DNA of 64,000 bases from Alphaproteobacteria bacterium (GTDB lineage Bacteria; Pseudomonadota; Alphaproteobacteria; Rhodospirillales; Rhodospirillaceae), in NCBI GenBank assembly GCA_030835385.1, contig JAURPI010000047.1:59130-123129 (forward strand), in the 5' to 3' direction. The position numbers and the translations under genes were made by a program. The notes below the pieces were generated by a model, which saw only the letters and a list, made by a program, of their open reading frames with translations, made no database searches and had not been told where the DNA came from. This document shows, one piece after another, positions 10,623 to 23,421 of this stretch (position 1 is its first letter; the number at the start of each line of letters is the position of its first letter).

Positions 10623-11542
10623 CGACTGCACAGTCCTCCACACGCGTTGCGGTGTTACACGGCGGGTTCTCTTCAGAACGCGAGGTATCATTGGTATCAG
10701 GCAAAGATGCCGCAGCCGCGCTTGAAAGCGCGGGCTATGACGTCGTGATCATTGACGTCATGCGCGACATTCCGGCGCTGACGTCCGCTCTCGCTGACGC
10801 CAAGCCGAACGTTGTTTTCAATGCCTTGCACGGCCGTTTTGGTGAAGACGGCTGCATCCAGGGTCTGTTGGACATGATGGCGCTACCCTACACCAACTCA
10901 GGACGTACAGCGTCTACGTTGGCGATGGATAAGTCAGTAGCCAAACGGCTCTTTGCAGAAGCTGGGCTGCCGGTCGCCGAAGAAATTATCGTCACAAGAG
11001 CCGTCGCCGAGAAAAGCGATCCACTGCCACGGCCCTATGTCATCAAGCCGATCAATGAAGGCTCTGCTATAGGTATCCATATCGTTAATGAGGGTGACAA
11101 CAAAGCCCCTCTCGACGACATGGGGCTAGAGGCTGATTGCCCGGTTATGGTCGAGCGATATATTCCCGGGCGGGAAATTACTGTCACTGTGTTAGGTGAC
11201 CGCGCCCTCGCAGTCACTGAAATCACCACTGATCGTCAGTTCTATGACTACGGCGCCAAATATGCTGCTGGCGGCTCTGTTCACGTTCTCCCGGCTAATT
11301 TGAGCAAAGACGTCTACGACCGGGCGCTCGAAATTTCGCTCATTGCACATCAGACTCTAGGATGCCGTGGCGTCACCCGCTCTGACCTGCGTCTTGACGG
11401 TGATGATCTGTACTTACTTGAAATCAATACGCAACCCGGCTTGACCCCAACCTCATTGGTTCCGGAACAAGCCGCTCATGTCGGCATGAGTTTTGCCGAT
11501 TTGGTGTCGTGGATGGTGGAGAACGCCCAATGCGACGCGTAA
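10619..11542 (+). CDS. ddl: D-alanine:D-alanine ligase
   Basis: ATP-grasp ligase that makes the D-Ala-D-Ala dipeptide used by MurF. It has 307 residues, the usual size for DdlB-type enzymes. [12 protein letters not shown] at the N-terminus, [12 protein letters not shown], and the omega-loop sequence FYDYGAKY with Tyr (dipeptide type) are visible. The C-terminal metal-site [10 protein letters not shown] is also intact. The ATG overlaps the murB stop, and ftsQ starts inside its last codons. Symbol ddl is used because ddlA and ddlB cannot be separated from sequence alone. Confidence 0.95.
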   Translation: MTTAQSSTRVAVLHGGFSSEREVSLVSGKDAAAALESAGYDVVIIDVMRDIPALTSALADAKPNVVFNALHGRFGEDGCIQGLLDMMALPYTNSGRTASTLAMDKSVAKRLFAEAGLPVAEEIIVTRAVAEKSDPLPRPYVIKPINEGSAIGIHIVNEGDNKAPLDDMGLEADCPVMVERYIPGREITVTVLGDRALAVTEITTDRQFYDYGAKYAAGGSVHVLPANLSKDVYDRALEISLIAHQTLGCRGVTRSDLRLDGDDLYLLEINTQPGLTPTSLVPEQAAHVGMSFADLVSWMVENAQCDA

Positions 11543-12378
11543 AACCTTGGATCATAAATAGCATGTCGGCGTTGGTCTTCGCCGGTGGCCTTGTTTGGGT
11601 TGCCCCGCAACTGGTTAATGTCAGCGGCTGGCCGAGCGTGCCTGAGCAAGCTGCAGAATCTTTGTCCGCTGTCGGCCTCAGTGTCGAAGAGGTGCTGGTC
11701 ATTGGCCGGCAACAGACCAACGCGGCAGATATTTTGGATGCGCTCGGAGCCGTGCGTGGCGCACCTATCTTGGATATCAATGTTCCGGCGGCCAGAACAC
11801 GCATCACGGCACTCCCCTGGGTGCGGTCTGCTGAAATTGTTCGGCATCTCCCCAACAGCCTCCACATCACGTTGACCGAATATACCGCATTTGCCCTTTG
11901 GCAGAATGCGGGCAAATACACGCTGATCGATCGCGACGGCACGGTGATAGTCGAGGTCGCTAATGCTCCGGTGGACATGCCGGTAGTGGTTGGTCCAGAC
12001 GCTCCGATCCACGCCGATGCGCTGTTCACTGCCCTGGACGGGCAAAAAGAAATTCAACGTCGCGTAAAGGCAGCAGTTCGCTTCGGTGGTCGTCGGTGGA
12101 ACATACTGCTGGATGACATGGACGACGGGACAACCATCAAACTACCGGAAGAAAATGTCACTGCCGCCCTAAATGGATTGGCTACGCTTGACGACAAACA
12201 TCAACTGCTCAGCCGAGCGGTTTCTGAGATCGATCTCAGAATAGAGGGCCGCTTGGTCGTTCAAATTAAAGAGGGCTACGCCCCTATCCCGCAACAAAGT
12301 CGCTACAGCCCGGCCGAACGCGAGGTCCGCACGGACACTCGCGTCGTCCCCGATAAGGAGTTACCCAAAGGTGTCTAA
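11530..12378 (+). CDS. ftsQ: Cell division protein FtsQ
   Basis: Bitopic inner-membrane divisome protein that recruits the FtsB/FtsL complex and downstream septal enzymes. From ATG 11530 it has 282 residues. It has a basic cytoplasmic tip (MRRVKPW), a hydrophobic segment at about 10-30, a POTRA domain at about 50-125, and the beta domain after it. The ATG lies inside the end of ddl (13-base overlap) with GGAGAA upstream. A GTG 21 bases earlier is possible but gives no typical start. The ftsA GTG overlaps its stop. Confidence 0.93.
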   Translation: MRRVKPWIINSMSALVFAGGLVWVAPQLVNVSGWPSVPEQAAESLSAVGLSVEEVLVIGRQQTNAADILDALGAVRGAPILDINVPAARTRITALPWVRSAEIVRHLPNSLHITLTEYTAFALWQNAGKYTLIDRDGTVIVEVANAPVDMPVVVGPDAPIHADALFTALDGQKEIQRRVKAAVRFGGRRWNILLDDMDDGTTIKLPEENVTAALNGLATLDDKHQLLSRAVSEIDLRIEGRLVVQIKEGYAPIPQQSRYSPAEREVRTDTRVVPDKELPKGV

Positions 12379-13621
12379 AGGTACAGCCCGCAATAGTGTG
12401 ATCGCGGCCCTTGATGTCGGCACGACCAAGGTCTGCTGCTTTATCGCAACGACAGATGAGCGAAGCCAAATGCATATTGCTGGCGTTGGGCATCATCGCG
12501 CTAACGGCATGCGCAATGGCCAAGTTGTGAATATGGACGCCGTTGAGGCCTCTGTACGCGCGGCTGTCGATGCTGCGGAGCAAATGGCCAACCTGCGTGT
12601 GGACAGTGTGTTCGTCAACGTGACCTGCGGTAGCCCTCGGTCTTCTCAGGTGGAAGTTGAGTTGGCTGTGTCTGGGCATGAAATTCGCGACATTGATGTG
12701 CGCCGCATCATGGAGCATGCGGGCGGGCACTTTGACGCTGATGACCGTGACCTCATTCACTGCATTCCAACCGGGTATTCGATCGACGGTTCAAACGGAA
12801 TCATCGACCCACGCGGCATGTACGGCGAACGTCTTGGGGTGAACATCCACCTTGTAACGGCGGCGCTCGGGCAAAGCCGCAATCTCTCCACTGTGATTGA
12901 ACACTGCCATTTGGATATTGATGACAAAGTGGTGTCCGCCTACGCCTCAGGTCTCGCCTGTTTGGTCGAAGACGAAAAAGAGCTTGGCGTCACAGTTATC
13001 GACATGGGCGGTGGTACAACCTCTGTCGCCGTCTTCCAAGAAGGACATATCGATTTCGTTGAATCTGTTCCCATTGGGGGAAATCACGTCACCAGCGATA
13101 TTGCCAAAGGTCTGTCAACGCCGGTCGCCAAAGCTGAACGCCTAAAGACGGTATACGGCAGTGTGGTGCAAACCCCGTCAGACACGCGCGAGCTTCTCAA
13201 GGTACCGCTCGTCGGTGAAGACGATGAGAACAGCGCCAACGAAGTCCCTAAGTCGATGTTGGTCCAAATCATCCAGCCAAGGCTGGAAGAAACTTTCGAA
13301 TTGGTGAGAGGCCTACTTGATGCAAGCGGTTATGGCCGCGTTGCCGGTCGTCGCGTGGTCATCACTGGGGGTGCCAGCCAGCTAGAAGGTGTGCGGGACC
13401 TAGCTGAACTTGTTCTTGATAAACAGGTCCGGCTCGGCCGCCCCAAAATGATCAAAGGTTTGCCGGAGTCCGTTTCTGGACCTGCATTCGCCACGACGGC
13501 GGGACTACTTCGCTACGCCGTCAATGAACACGTAATGCTTCCCGACATAGCAGCCATCGACACGGTGGCCAGAGGCCATGGATTTGGCCGCATCGGGCAA
13601 TGGCTAAAGGAGAATTTCTAA
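12371..13621 (+). CDS. ftsA: Cell division protein FtsA
   Basis: Actin-like ATPase that anchors FtsZ filaments to the inner membrane. It has 416 residues, beginning VIAALDVGTTKVCC (phosphate-1 loop), with a later VIDMGGGTTS phosphate-2 loop and an adenosine-site segment VVITGGASQLEG. The C-terminus ends in a short amphipathic membrane-targeting helix (RIGQWLKENF). Translation probably starts at GTG 12371, with AAGGAG upstream and an eight-base overlap with ftsQ. The stop overlaps the ATG of a small open frame (TAATG), described separately. Confidence 0.95.
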   Translation: MSKGTARNSVIAALDVGTTKVCCFIATTDERSQMHIAGVGHHRANGMRNGQVVNMDAVEASVRAAVDAAEQMANLRVDSVFVNVTCGSPRSSQVEVELAVSGHEIRDIDVRRIMEHAGGHFDADDRDLIHCIPTGYSIDGSNGIIDPRGMYGERLGVNIHLVTAALGQSRNLSTVIEHCHLDIDDKVVSAYASGLACLVEDEKELGVTVIDMGGGTTSVAVFQEGHIDFVESVPIGGNHVTSDIAKGLSTPVAKAERLKTVYGSVVQTPSDTRELLKVPLVGEDDENSANEVPKSMLVQIIQPRLEETFELVRGLLDASGYGRVAGRRVVITGGASQLEGVRDLAELVLDKQVRLGRPKMIKGLPESVSGPAFATTAGLLRYAVNEHVMLPDIAAIDTVARGHGFGRIGQWLKENF

Positions 13622-13752
13622 TGAGGAGAGGACGCAAAACCGGGGGAAACGAATTAGCGACGGGCCCACCGCCAACACCTGGAAAAAAATCAGAAACACC
13701 GAATAAGAACGTCCATTCGAGCTTGAGAATACAAACCTGGAGGAAGGTATGA
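13621..13752 (+). CDS. Candidate 43-residue basic peptide bridging ftsA and ftsZ
   Basis: This short open frame starts at an ATG overlapping the ftsA stop (TAATG) and ends at a TGA overlapping the ftsZ start (ATGA), so it fills the ftsA-ftsZ gap exactly. An AAAGGAG ribosome binding site lies eight bases before its ATG. The predicted peptide begins [12 protein letters not shown], is rich in Lys, Arg, Pro and Thr, and has no hydrophobic segment. I do not recognise a family. It may be a real small protein, or a coupling leader whose translation carries ribosomes from ftsA to ftsZ. It could also be a chance frame, although both overlaps and the binding site argue against that. Confidence 0.45.
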   Translation: MRRGRKTGGNELATGPPPTPGKKSETPNKNVHSSLRIQTWRKV

Positions 13753-15602
13753 CTTTGAACATTAGTGTCCCACAAACAGGAGCTGAACCGCTCTTGAGAC
13801 CAAAAATAACAGTTGTCGGCGTCGGCGGCGGCGGCGGCAATGCTGTGAACAATATGATTGAGAGTGCGTTAGATGGCGTCGAGTTTGTTGTCGCTAACAC
13901 AGATGCGCAGTCTCTTTCCCTGTCACGCGCAGACCGGCGCATTCAGCTAGGTCCAGACACAACGTCTGGACTAGGTGCTGGAGCCCGTCCCGATATTGGC
14001 CGACACGCTGCTGAAGATTGCATCGAACAAATCGGTCAATACTTAGAAGGGTCCAACATGGCCTTTGTGACCGCCGGCATGGGTGGTGGCACAGGCACTG
14101 GAGCTGCCCCTGTGGTTGCAAGAGTAGCAAGAGAACTTGGCATTCTTACTGTTGGTGTTGTGACCAAGCCCTTCCAGTTCGAAGGGGTTCACCGCATGCG
14201 CATCGCGGAAGCGGGCATCGAAGAGCTAGCCCAATCCGTTGACACCCTCATCATCATCCCGAACCAGAACTTGTTCCGGGTCGCCAATGAGAAAACGACC
14301 TTCGCCGATGCATTCAAGATGGCGGATGATGTACTTTACTCAGGGGTCCGAAGCGTCACCGACCTGATGATGATGCCGGGTCTCATCAACCTAGACTTTG
14401 CCGACGTCCAAACCGTGATGATGGAAATGGGCCGGGCAATGATGGGTACGGGAGAGGCCGAAGGCGAAAAACGCGCCATCGAAGCTGCAGAAGCAGCGAT
14501 TGCCAATCCATTGCTCGAAGACACGTCAATGCGCGGCGCCAAAGGTGTGCTCATCAACATCACCGGTGGATCAGATGTCACCTTGTTCGAAGTGGATGAG
14601 GCTGCCAATCGCATCAGAGACGAAGTTGAAACGGAAGCTCATATCATCTTTGGCTCTTGCTTCGACGAAAGTCTGGAGGGCCGCATTCGCGTCTCCGTCG
14701 TAGCGACAGGCATTGAAGCCATGGCTGGTCAAATGCCCAAGCCCGTGTTGGTGCGTGACGAGACTAAAGCCGTGGCCGAAAAGCCAATGGAGATCAAACC
14801 GGAACAGCCGAGTATGCGTCCGGCCGCAATGGCCAAGAACGTTTTCGGAGCAGGTCCTGAGGAAGCCACTCCGGCGGCTACCTCTCCTGCAGCTCCGGCT
14901 TCACCAGCTCCTGCGGCACCGATGCCTCAAACAGCAGCACCCGCGCCGACGCCCGGAGCAACTCTCGCCCCGGCAAGTGCTACCACACAGCCCGAAGCTG
15001 ATCTCGCAGATCGGGTCGCCCAATCGGCTCGGGAAAACGTAGTCCCAAGCGCTCCAGCAGCGCAGACGGATGAAATTGCTCAGGCGATGGCCAATGCGCC
15101 GGCAGTCACACCAAAACCTAAGGCTGCCGCCGCACCGGCCCCTCGCCTGCCAGCTGATACCTTCATCCCGAAGGCTCCGGTGATGCCAAAGGCGATGCCT
15201 GCTGCTCAAGAGAAGCCTGCACCAGTGGTCGCGGCACCTTCTGCTCCGGCACCAGCGGCACCGACGGCAGAGGAAAAGCCAAAAACCTCAGCCGACGCTG
15301 GGGAACCGGAAACCGGCAAATTGAGCCTGTTCAGCCGCTATCGCAGCCTGGCCAAGGGGAAACCTGAAGCGGCTCCGGCAGCTGCCACTGCCGCAGCTCC
15401 TCAGCCGCAGCCACAGCCACAGCCCGCCCCATTGCAGGCTACTGAGCCACAACCAAAGCCTGAGGCTAAGCCGCTTGCCAAGCCAGCGCCCGCGCCACAA
15501 TCAAATTTGGCAATTTCGGTAAACCCGGCGGACCGTCCGGTCACCTCCCACGATGAGGAAGAGCTGGAAATCCCCGCTTTTCTGCGGAGGCAAGCCAACT
15601 AG
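13749..15602 (+). CDS. ftsZ: Cell division GTPase FtsZ with long C-terminal linker
   Basis: Tubulin-like GTPase that forms the division ring. It has 617 residues, longer than the roughly 380 of enteric FtsZ. The GTPase core covers about residues 15-330: [11 protein letters not shown] at 26-36, signature GGGTGTG at 112-118, and the T7 catalytic loop NLDFADV at 214-220. A disordered linker of about 270 residues, rich in Ala and Pro with a QP repeat, follows. The conserved FtsA/membrane-partner peptide EIPAFLRRQ is at the C-terminus. GGAGGAAGGT lies just before the ATG. Long linkers are known in alphaproteobacteria, and this one is at the long end. Confidence 0.97.
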   Translation: MTLNISVPQTGAEPLLRPKITVVGVGGGGGNAVNNMIESALDGVEFVVANTDAQSLSLSRADRRIQLGPDTTSGLGAGARPDIGRHAAEDCIEQIGQYLEGSNMAFVTAGMGGGTGTGAAPVVARVARELGILTVGVVTKPFQFEGVHRMRIAEAGIEELAQSVDTLIIIPNQNLFRVANEKTTFADAFKMADDVLYSGVRSVTDLMMMPGLINLDFADVQTVMMEMGRAMMGTGEAEGEKRAIEAAEAAIANPLLEDTSMRGAKGVLINITGGSDVTLFEVDEAANRIRDEVETEAHIIFGSCFDESLEGRIRVSVVATGIEAMAGQMPKPVLVRDETKAVAEKPMEIKPEQPSMRPAAMAKNVFGAGPEEATPAATSPAAPASPAPAAPMPQTAAPAPTPGATLAPASATTQPEADLADRVAQSARENVVPSAPAAQTDEIAQAMANAPAVTPKPKAAAAPAPRLPADTFIPKAPVMPKAMPAAQEKPAPVVAAPSAPAPAAPTAEEKPKTSADAGEPETGKLSLFSRYRSLAKGKPEAAPAAATAAAPQPQPQPQPAPLQATEPQPKPEAKPLAKPAPAPQSNLAISVNPADRPVTSHDEEELEIPAFLRRQAN

Positions 15603-15629
15603 AGGGCAAAAAAAAACTAGAGCCGTGGG

Positions 15630-15657
15630 GGTGGTCCGCTGAGGGGGATGGACCACC
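15630..15657 (+). repeat. Inverted repeat downstream of ftsZ
   Basis: An eight-base perfect arm GGTGGTCC (15630-15637) pairs with GGACCACC (15650-15657) across a 12-base loop. It lies 28 bases after the ftsZ stop and just before the intrinsic terminator. There is no T tract directly after it, so it is not a terminator by itself. It may protect the 3' end of the dcw transcript or assist termination. Confidence 0.5.
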
Positions 15658-15670
15658 TACCGGGAGGGGG

Positions 15671-15697
15671 AAAGGTCCGCCGATTGGCGGGCCTTTT
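15671..15697 (+). terminator. Intrinsic terminator after ftsZ
   Basis: The arms AAAGGTCCGCC and GGCGGGCCTTT form an 11-pair stem (one G-T pair) around the loop GATT and run into TTTTCTCATTT. This is a typical rho-independent terminator and marks the end of the dcw transcript before lpxC. Confidence 0.8.
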
Positions 15698-15904
15698 CTC
15701 ATTTCTGGGCACCCCAAAAAAGGCAAAAGAATCGCTTCGAAACCAAGCCCAAAAGCCAGAAAGTTTTTACTTGTCAAAGCGTTACAATCTGCAACAATGA
15801 TTGAGTTGCATGGGAATTACAGGGTTGTTAGCAACTGTTTCCGCGTAGTGCGTGCGAAGACGTGTGCCTTAAATATTGTTTGTTACAGATAGAACCGGTG
15901 ATCT
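15698..15904 (+). promoter_or_regulatory. lpxC upstream region
   Basis: About 200 bases between the ftsZ terminator and lpxC without a coding frame that I can support. The stretch is AT-richer than its surroundings (for example around 15765-15800 and 15868-15890) and should hold the lpxC promoter. I cannot place a convincing -35/-10 pair. A small dyad GTTG-TTAG-CAAC lies near 15824-15835. Confidence 0.35.
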
Positions 15905-16912
15905 ATGGCCCATGACGTCCGCGACCTTCGCACCTTGAACGGTGCTAGCCTCGAAATGATTCCCCAGGGCCTCCCAAAAGCGTCAAACCTGCAACGCACC
16001 CTGAAGTCGTCAATAGGCTGTAGTGGCATCGGATTGCATTCCGGTGTTCGGGTCGCGATTAAGTTGCACCCAGCACCTGCCAACAGCGGCATCACATTTA
16101 AGCGCATTGATTTAGTTGGCGGTGGCTCAGAAATTCCCGCCCGTTGGGATCGGATTGCCGACAGCCGTATGTGCACGGTCCTCTCGGCAGAGAATGGTGT
16201 TAGTGTCGCAACTGTCGAACACCTTATGGCAGCATTCTATGGGATGAGCATTGATAACGCCGTTGTCGAACTGAATGGACCGGAAGTTCCAGCCATGGAT
16301 GGCAGCGCCGCACCCTTTATTTTCCTAATGGAATGCGCCGGCGTCTTAGAACAGACTGAAACACGCAAACATCTCAGAATTTTGAAGCCTATTGTCTACA
16401 GCCATGACAATAAGGAAGTGGCCCTAACTCCGGCAGAAGCAAACTTGAAACTCAATTTTAGTATTGATTTCTCCGCACCTGCGATTGGCCAACAATCGTG
16501 CAGCTTTGATATCGACCGCGATGTCTTTAAGGCGGAAATCAGTAAAGCCCGTACCTTTGGCTTTTTGTCAGATGTCACAGCTCTGCGTGAAGCAGGATTG
16601 GCCCGTGGCGGTAGCCTTGAAAACGCCATCGTCGTTGACGGCGACCGGGTCTTGAACGAAGACGGGCTGCGCCACTCAGACGAATTCGTTCGCCACAAGC
16701 TTTTGGATGCCATAGGTGACCTGTATCTGACCGGCCATCGCATCGTTGGCGAATTTCACGGTACTTGCTCCAGTCACGCAGATACGGCCAGCCTTCTTCG
16801 CCTGGTCTTTGCCGACGACAGCAACTGGGATCTGATTGAAGCGCCGGAAGACGGTCTGGCCAGCGCAGATCAGACCTGGGATCGACCTCTAAAACAGGCC
16901 ACCGCCGGGTAA
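15905..16912 (+). CDS. lpxC: UDP-3-O-acyl-GlcNAc deacetylase LpxC
   Basis: Zinc-dependent cytoplasmic deacetylase, the committed step of lipid A synthesis. It shows that the organism makes lipopolysaccharide. It has 335 residues. The zinc ligands are visible as His in TVEHLMAA (H106) and His/Asp in RHKLLDAIGD (H264, D268). The catalytic-site His in SSHADT (H291) is also present. The family core starts at QRTLKSSIGCSGIGLHSG, about 30 residues in. The ATG at 15905 gives a longer than usual N-terminus, and ATG 15956 is an alternative. Neither has a good ribosome binding site. Confidence 0.95.
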   Translation: MAHDVRDLRTLNGASLEMIPQGLPKASNLQRTLKSSIGCSGIGLHSGVRVAIKLHPAPANSGITFKRIDLVGGGSEIPARWDRIADSRMCTVLSAENGVSVATVEHLMAAFYGMSIDNAVVELNGPEVPAMDGSAAPFIFLMECAGVLEQTETRKHLRILKPIVYSHDNKEVALTPAEANLKLNFSIDFSAPAIGQQSCSFDIDRDVFKAEISKARTFGFLSDVTALREAGLARGGSLENAIVVDGDRVLNEDGLRHSDEFVRHKLLDAIGDLYLTGHRIVGEFHGTCSSHADTASLLRLVFADDSNWDLIEAPEDGLASADQTWDRPLKQATAG

Positions 16913-16922
16913 TCAAGCCCTG

Positions 16923-16950
16923 CTGACAGCCGAATTTGCGGTGGTATACT
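16923..16950 (+). promoter_or_regulatory. Putative sigma-70-type promoter of bamD
   Basis: A -35-like CTGACA (16923-16928) is separated by 16 bases from TATACT (16945-16950), in the 69-base gap between lpxC and bamD. Transcription would start about 25 bases before the bamD ATG. Confidence 0.5.
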
Positions 16951-16981
16951 GCCGCCCCCTTCATGATTGCGTATATCGGCT

Positions 16982-17812
16982 ATGGCATTCCGCACTTTAA
17001 TACTTCGTCACTTCGCCCTCATCGCTAGCGCTGTCCTTGCGCTGGGCGCCTGCTCCTCTGACGACGAGCTCGAGTACCGCGAATTGACGGTCTATGAGAT
17101 ATACAACCAAGCCACCGAATACCTCGAAGATGGTCGCTATCGGGACGCCTCACTGTATTTCGATGAAGTCGAGCGTCAGCACCCTTACTCGGTATGGGCA
17201 ACCAAATCGAAATTGATGGCAGCCTACTCACATTACATGAATAACAAGTACGACGACGCGCAGGCGTCTTTGGACAGGTTTATTCAAGTGCACCCGGGTA
17301 ACCGGGACGTCGTATACGCCTACTATCTGAAGGCCCTGTGTTTTTATGAACAGATCTCCGACGTGCAAAGAGATCAAGACATGACGCAACAGGCTTTGGT
17401 CGCCCTTGAAGATGTCATAACTCGCTTTCCCGGCACAGCCTATGCTCGCGACGCTCGCCTCAAGATTGACCTGACCCGAGATCACTTGGCCGGCAAAGAG
17501 ATGGCCGTCGGGCGTTTCTATCTGCAGCGGCAACACTATCTTGCAGCTATCAACCGCTTTAAATCCGTGGTCGAAGAATACGGCAACACCACCCATGCTC
17601 CTGAAGCCCTGTTTAGATTGACAGAGGCTTACACGTCACTCGGATTGGTCGCTGAAGCGAAACGCGCCGCAGCTGTCCTCGGCTACAATTATCCGGGCAG
17701 TGATTGGTATGAAGACGCCTATCGTCTTGCAGGTGTTGACCGAAGTGTCAGGGACCAACAGCGCGAAGCGGCACAAGCGGCAGAAGGCGATAAGCCGTGG
17801 TGGAGCTTCTAG
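16982..17812 (+). CDS. bamD: Outer membrane assembly lipoprotein BamD
   Basis: Lipoprotein of the BAM complex that folds and inserts outer-membrane beta-barrels. From ATG 16982 it has 276 residues. There is a signal peptide with lipobox LGAC (Cys 24), then TPR-type helical repeats across the rest (ASLYFDEVERQHPYS and similar). A TTG 15 bases upstream is in frame but would only lengthen the signal. The gene has its own promoter candidate and is followed closely by recN, the usual alphaproteobacterial neighbour. Confidence 0.92.
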   Translation: MAFRTLILRHFALIASAVLALGACSSDDELEYRELTVYEIYNQATEYLEDGRYRDASLYFDEVERQHPYSVWATKSKLMAAYSHYMNNKYDDAQASLDRFIQVHPGNRDVVYAYYLKALCFYEQISDVQRDQDMTQQALVALEDVITRFPGTAYARDARLKIDLTRDHLAGKEMAVGRFYLQRQHYLAAINRFKSVVEEYGNTTHAPEALFRLTEAYTSLGLVAEAKRAAAVLGYNYPGSDWYEDAYRLAGVDRSVRDQQREAAQAAEGDKPWWSF

Positions 17813-17827
17813 TAAGACAGCAGGATA

Positions 17828-21623
<3,796 letters not shown>

Positions 21624-21798
21624 GCCCTCTAAAAAGTGTTGCGAATTTGCGAGGAACGAGCCCATGTATGACGGCGTATCGGACTAGTCTTTTTTTAGAA
21701 TTAGGGTGGTAAGGATTTTACAAACGAGTATGGATGAATGCCGTCTGGCAACTCACTAGAACGCGTACACAAATCTACGCCGGCTCATTCACACATCT

Positions 21799-22692
21799 TT
21801 AGGCTCGGTATTCAGCAAATGCCGCGAGCATGTGATCAACAAAGGCTCTCACCTTGCCAGATAGATGACGGCTTTGTGGATAAACCGCGTAGACGCTGCG
21901 GTCGTAGGCCTCGAACTTACGCAGCACCCGGACCAGAGCACCGGATTCTAAATCGTCTTTTACGGTGGAATACAAACACAGGCCAATGCCCTGCCCTGCC
22001 TTGACCAAAGTTGCTGTTGAACGGGCTGTGTTGACCCGCACGGTCGATGGCACCGTAACCTGCGACTTTTGCCCATTAATGGAAAACTGCCACTGGTTGC
22101 TCGGGTTGATTCTGGTATTGATGATGCAACGATGATCAAGCAAGTCTTGCGGCGTATTCGGTGTGCCATACTCCGCCAAGTACGCAGTCGATGCACATAT
22201 GTAGTAGGGATAAAACGCAATGCGCCGCCCGATCAACGATGAATCCGCTAGCTCGCCGACACGGATTGCCACATCAAATCCTTCGGCGATAATGTCGACC
22301 ATGCGCTCATCAAGGGTGAGGTCGACGGTGATCTCAGGATGACTTTCCAAGAACGCAACTATGGCTGGTACCAACAGGTCTTCGCCAAAGGCGCGTGACC
22401 CAGCTATTCGAAGCTGGCCACGTGGCCGGCCGTGTTGGTCAGCGACGGAATCTTCAAGCTCATCGAATTCAGAAAGAATGCGGTTGCAGCGCTCCCAATA
22501 GGCTTGCCCTAACTCCGTCGGACGCACACTGCGTGTAGTGCGATTGAGCAATTGCGCCCCAAGGCGCGTTTCAAGCTGGCGGACATACTTACTGGCAAGG
22601 GCTGTAGATATACCCAGGCGGCGAGCGGCCTCCGTAAAACTGCCGCTTTCGACCACCCGGGCAAAGGCCTTCATGCCGTCTATTGTGTCCAT
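21799..22692 (-). CDS. LysR-family transcriptional regulator
   Basis: Cytoplasmic DNA-binding regulator of 297 residues. The N-terminal winged helix-turn-helix ([25 protein letters not shown] split over residues 18-42) and the C-terminal periplasmic-binding-like effector domain are both complete. The sequence most resembles the CrgA/DsdC-like branch that often regulates redox or aromatic genes. It is divergent from a truncated GST gene, which was probably its original target. The effector cannot be told from sequence. Confidence 0.9.
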   Translation of the reverse strand: MDTIDGMKAFARVVESGSFTEAARRLGISTALASKYVRQLETRLGAQLLNRTTRSVRPTELGQAYWERCNRILSEFDELEDSVADQHGRPRGQLRIAGSRAFGEDLLVPAIVAFLESHPEITVDLTLDERMVDIIAEGFDVAIRVGELADSSLIGRRIAFYPYYICASTAYLAEYGTPNTPQDLLDHRCIINTRINPSNQWQFSINGQKSQVTVPSTVRVNTARSTATLVKAGQGIGLCLYSTVKDDLESGALVRVLRKFEAYDRSVYAVYPQSRHLSGKVRAFVDHMLAAFAEYRA

Positions 22693-22740
22693 TTTGGGCG
22701 CTTAAACTCTTATTATCGGCCATTATTCTACATTTTGTTG

Positions 22741-22754
22741 ATAGTATTGTCTAT
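22741..22754. promoter_or_regulatory. Possible LysR-type operator
   Basis: The dyad ATAG-N6-CTAT lies in the AT-rich gap between the lysR start (22692) and the GST start (22848), where an autoregulatory LysR site is expected. The arms are only four bases, so this is weak. Confidence 0.25.
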
Positions 22755-22847
22755 TTTTGGTGGATAATCAATAAATCAAGGATGAGATATCTCTTTCTCC
22801 TAAGTCGGCTCGAATCTAGGCCGCCACAACAGAGAAGGAAGACCTCC

Positions 22848-23261
22848 ATGATCAAGTTCTATCGCCATCCCCTATCGGGCCACTCTCACCGGGTTGAACT
22901 GTTCCTGTCCCTCATTGGCCAGCCCTACGAACTGGTCGACGTTGACCTGCTGAAAGGTGAGCAAAAATCCCCAGATTTTTTGACCCTTAATCCCTTTGGC
23001 AAAGTGCCGGTAATCATAGATGTCGAGAATGGCGGCGCCGTGATTTCTGATTCAAACGCCATTCTTGTTTACCTGGCCCGACAGTGCGCAGACCTAAGCT
23101 GGTACCCGGACAATCCAAAGGTAAGTGCAGACGCTCAAAAGTGGTTATCTGTGGCCGCTGGTGACATCAACAACGGCCCTGCAACGGCGCGCCTGATTAC
23201 TGTGTTTGGTGCCTGTCCTTCCCCCTTAAAACTGGGCCAAGTATTGCTTAGCATTTGGTAG
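22848..23261 (+). pseudogene. Truncated glutathione S-transferase
   Basis: The frame encodes a good GST N-terminal thioredoxin-fold domain: [20 protein letters not shown] at the start, then NPFGKVPVI with the cis-proline, and the glutathione-contact [10 protein letters not shown]. The beginning of the helical domain follows. After about residue 120 the GST-like sequence stops abruptly and about 17 unrelated residues lead to a stop (137 in total, against about 205 in intact family members). The rest of the helical domain is not found downstream in any frame. I infer a deletion or rearrangement near 23210. The ATG has GAAGGA upstream. It is divergent from lysR. Confidence 0.7.
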
Positions 23262-23391
23262 GGTTCTTCGCTAAGGTATTCGCGGCCAACATCCCGCCAC
23301 CAAAATAGCAGGCCAGTCGAAATACAGCCCAGAAAAGGGCGCCGACGCCCAAGAAAAAAGCGCCACCCGGCGTAAAAATAAACCGTAACGC
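23248..23391 (-). pseudogene. Possible remnant of a small membrane protein
   Basis: One minus-strand frame is open for 47 codons and reads as a glycine-rich hydrophobic segment (GGAFFLGVGALFWAVF) ending [10 protein letters not shown]. It has no usable start codon and is preceded in frame by a stop. An ATG at 23423 on this strand, sharing the CATG with the gluQ start, lies in another frame. It may be a frameshifted or partly deleted gene next to the GST break, or chance. Confidence 0.2.
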
Positions 23392-23421
23392 TTAAGCAGG
23401 CGCTCACTGTATTGATGATGC

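Noticed and set aside
14713..15209. Open frames over the FtsZ linker on both strands
   Set aside because: The Ala/Pro-rich, low-complexity coding sequence leaves all frames open; no independent evidence of translation.
21660..21700. T-run after ligA as an intrinsic terminator
   Set aside because: A run of seven T follows GACTAGTC, but this has no loop and no stable stem, so I did not call it.
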